A stretch of 64,000 nt of DNA from Apodemus sylvaticus (Eukaryota; Chordata; Mammalia; Rodentia; Muridae), in the NCBI RefSeq assembly GCF_947179515.1, contig NC_067481.1:89295009-89359008 (forward strand), given 5' to 3'. Position numbers and translations under genes: made by a program. Positions 61,086 to 64,000 of this stretch are shown here, in pieces; position 1 is the stretch's first letter, and each line of letters begins with the position of its first letter. The notes below the pieces were generated by a model. That model saw only the letters and a program-made list of their open reading frames with translations. It did not search any database and was not told where the DNA came from.

Positions 61086-63550
61086 AAGTTCCTCATGAGG
61101 AAAACAAATGTGTCTTGTTGGTTCTGAGAAACCCATTCAATTTTCTTTATCATGCCTATCATATCCCAGGCACGAATGTAGGCTCTTTCCTCTGGTGGAG
61201 TCTCTGTGCATGCTAACTACTTTAGGTCAGATTCCAGGAGAAATCCATCCCTTAACCTTCTGATTTTGGCACCTATACCACCCATGGTACCATACCTAAA
61301 GAGGGGTAATTGGAGTTCCCACGTGCAGGGACATTGTGAGCAGCCCAGTCCATTGGCCTGCGTTCTCTATCACCAGCCACTCAAGGGCCAGCCATGAAAT
61401 TTAATTTGGAGTCTTACAGACACGTTCTGAATCCGAAATCTCAATAATAACTTTCCCTTTGCTCAGCCTTTTAACTGTGAAATTCAGTTGGGGAGTTTCG
61501 AAGCAGCAGGTAATGTCACAGCACTCCAGAGGGATTTTGCCAGAATTCTACTAAAGTGCTTGCAAGTGTCATTTCCATATTTAACTAATTTCAGTTTTTA
61601 ATTAGCTCCATGTGAAAAATGAGAGTTCATGCTGAGATCCTCTGTCAGCACAGACGCTTGTTTCCTTTCTAGGATCTCAGGACAATTAAGAAAAAAATAG
61701 TTGATGCTACAGTAAGTGTGATCATGCATAGCTCTCTCAAGCCGTAACATTGTTCATTGACAGGGAGAGGTGACAATGCCAGGGCTCGCTCGCTCGCCAA
61801 ACTGGGAAAGAGCAGTTTGGAAAAAGGGGCTTTGCAGATGCAGATTTGTGAGTCCCGGGTCCTGAGTGATTTCTCAGCTGCAGAAAGTGTAGTCTAGTCC
61901 CTGGCTTCTGTGAGATGACCTCAGATCAGGTTTTGAAAGAACACTGTATGAAACGGGTAACTGCAAAGGTTCTGTTACTATGGGAACACGGATTTCCCAG
62001 GTACCACCTCTGTGCTACACCACAGCATCCAGGTATCTCAAAGGTCATTGGATTTCTGATTCTTGAGGCTTTGGCATACGAAAATAACCTCTTCATATTT
62101 TAAGTTTCAAAATGCGGTGCAGTCATGGAAATTTGTTAATCCTACATTCAAAGTGTAAATGTACCACTTGGGACTGACATGCAAATGGAAAACTACACAG
62201 TCTTCAAAAAAAAAAGTGTATTGAGAGGTTGTGTTTTGCATAAACTGAAAAATATTTGATGTGATCAGGTTTCAGAAACAATTTTGAGGAAGCCAAACAA
62301 ATACAGGTCCTGCATCTCATTTGCATAGCATCCATGCTAATGGTGCTATTTGTTTAAAAGAAGAGATTCGTTAAAAGTTTTGAAAGTGATTAAAGAGGAG
62401 AAGTATTTGACACTTCTCTTTAGTCCTGATTCTTGGAAATTGGTTCAGAGAGTCAAACCCTTTAGTGTTAGGTAATTGTTCTCTGTTGACAATGAATATT
62501 AACAGATTGCCAACAGGTCCTGTGAAGGACCTGCAAATACCACATTGAGGAGGTGTGATTGAGCAGCAAGAGAGGGTGCACAGAAGCAGGTAGTTCTCCC
62601 TGGGACTCTTGTCCCCTACCTGTGTCCAAAGAGCAGGTATCAGTCTGCTGGTCCTGCAAGTTGCCTTTTATGATATGAGGTCATACCTGATGTCCTTCAG
62701 GGTCGGGAAAAGTGTCACCCTCGATTTTTTTTAAAGGAAGTGATATGTTAAAGGAGAGAGGCCATCATTAAGGAAGAGACCACCCATAAGTTCCTCAAAC
62801 TAAACTTATTTACTGCAATAAGGACCAGTGGCCAGCAATAAAAGCTTTGTTGTCCAGGGAGTCGCAATTGATATTCCTGCTTAGGGAATTCTCATCTGAG
62901 TCCAGAGGGTGTAGTTCTCCTCACAGAGATATGATGGGGGCTCATGTGTGCTGGGCATAGATGTGGGTTATTTTAAAAAGAGTGGAGTGGCTTCTCACTT
63001 AGCTTCCTGACTGACTTTCTATTCATGACCAAGTAGAGGAAATCTACTTCTTTGCTCTGGTTCAAGATATGTCCTGAGGCAGGCCTCTTGGTATCCCAGG
63101 GGACAGCTACAACCACAGGAAGCTTCGCTTGACCTGAGGAAGTTAGAGTCACCGATCCTTTCAGTGGTGTAGATTCAGCTGCTAATGCAGTGTCCGAGTA
63201 ACATTCATCCATCAACAGGGGGATCAGCAACTAGTGAATTCCTGAAGATGGGTTCTTTAGGGAAGCTGTGGCAATAGCCTGTACTCTGGAGAATGAAGCT
63301 GTGGTGCCTCAGGGAGGGAGTCCAGCAGAATATTACAGAGACCAAGAGAAATCCTGACATGGGATGTCAGATATTCCTATGAGGGTTCTGGATCTGAGAG
63401 CTGTGGGAAGAAGTTGTGGATGTATGACCACATTCTGGCTGCTGTGAGCAAACTAGTCACTTATTTATTGTTTTCCAAACAAATACAAGATAAGCGAATG
63501 AGCTCTGACCCTAGGGCCCACGGCCACATCCCAACATCTCTCTTTATAAA
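61086..63550. other. Unique intron sequence, no gene seen
   Basis: No repeat is recognised. The segments 61395-61690 and 62230-62420 look constrained (AT-rich homeodomain and octamer-type cores, no SINEs). Confidence 0.45.
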
Positions 63551-63554
63551 CCAT

Positions 63555-63665
63555 AAACATAGGCGGGTTACTCAAACTCTGTCTAACTCAGTTTCCTCCT
63601 TGTAAAATGAACCCAATAGTGGTAACTATCTCATATGGACGTTGTATATACTAAAGTTGATGGCT
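63555..63665 (+). repeat. MIR SINE fragment
   Basis: 'ggttactcaaactctgtcta', 'actcagtttcctccttgtaa' and 'aatgaacccaatagtggtaa' with 'ctatctcatatgga' follow MIR sense order. Confidence 0.7.
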
Positions 63666-63697
63666 CTTTAATATTCTTTTACATGTTGTTTGGCAAA

Positions 63698-63770
63698 AGA
63701 AGAGGAAGAGGAAGAAGAAGGAAAGGAGAGAAAGAGAGAGTGAAAGAGAGGAGAGAAAGAGAGAGAATAT
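63698..63770. repeat. Purine-rich run
   Basis: GAAGAGGAAGAGG and GAGAAAGAGAGAG units over about 70 bp. Confidence 0.85.
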
Positions 63771-64000
63771 TTACAGGGATGAGTCCATTGGCCATGTTTG
63801 CTTCCTTTCTGGAATACATGGTAGCAAACACAGGTTATACCAAGTAAAACGAATCACGCCACAGCCAAATGCCCATTACCTTTCCAATTTCTCTGTGAAA
63901 TAAGGGGAATGGGACCATCTCAACAAGAACAAACTAATTAGATCAAAACACTGATTGCAATGATAATCCCTCTACGTAGGCAAGTCAGTTACATTTGCAC

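Larger units (their letters stand above)
31339..64000 (+). other. Tenm2: Downstream intron of the teneurin gene (partial)
   Basis: From the GTAAGT donor to the end of the window no further exon is recognised. Alternative or very short exons cannot be excluded by eye. The stretch holds interspersed repeats, microsatellites and long unique segments, some with retained CpGs. Confidence 0.7.

Overview
The window is a piece of a rodent genome, almost certainly a muroid such as mouse, rat or hamster. It carries B1, B2, B3 and ID-like SINEs and rodent-type L1/Lx LINE sequence, over a background of old mammalian MIR, MaLR and L1M relics and many long microsatellites. I cannot decide the species from the sequence alone. 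Nothing suggests prokaryotic or viral DNA.

Only one protein-coding piece can be supported: a single internal exon at 31100-31338 on the + strand. It has a consensus acceptor and a perfect GTAAGT donor. It encodes the end of the intracellular domain and the single transmembrane helix of a teneurin, best matched to teneurin-2 (Tenm2). Teneurins have very large introns, so the rest of the window is read as the two introns flanking this exon, each extending beyond the window. No other exon, tRNA, rRNA or known ncRNA was found.

Layout: 1-10.4 kb is intron with an ID-like element, three B3-type SINEs, a MIR and compound CA/GA microsatellites. 10.44-12.0 kb is a 26-bp-unit minisatellite of about 53 copies with visible higher-order duplications; it creates long but spurious minus-strand reading frames. 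12-25 kb holds old L1M pieces, a MIR, a B3, a MaLR LTR, a B1 with a very long purine tail, an Lx 3' end and a composite LTR-like repeat. 25.59-27.56 kb is a clean 5'-truncated L1 with a 13-bp target-site duplication. 28.8-31 kb has a B2, a B1 fragment and a MIR. The exon at 31.1 kb sits between two diverged copies of a ~145-bp sequence. 32-50 kb is mostly unique intron with a second LTR-like copy, a B2 and several CpG-retaining stretches that look like conserved non-coding sequence. 50-54 kb is a dense patch of MIR, MaLR, B2 and B3. 55-64 kb holds microsatellites, a triple POU-octamer tandem repeat, a GC-rich patch at 60.2-60.5 kb and a MIR.

I did not find an undescribed multi-gene system. 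The most interesting points are the duplicated sequence flanking the transmembrane exon, the higher-order structure of the minisatellite, the exactly spaced octamer triplet and several candidate regulatory elements. Repeat-family calls rest on recognition by eye; boundaries are approximate unless a target-site duplication is stated.
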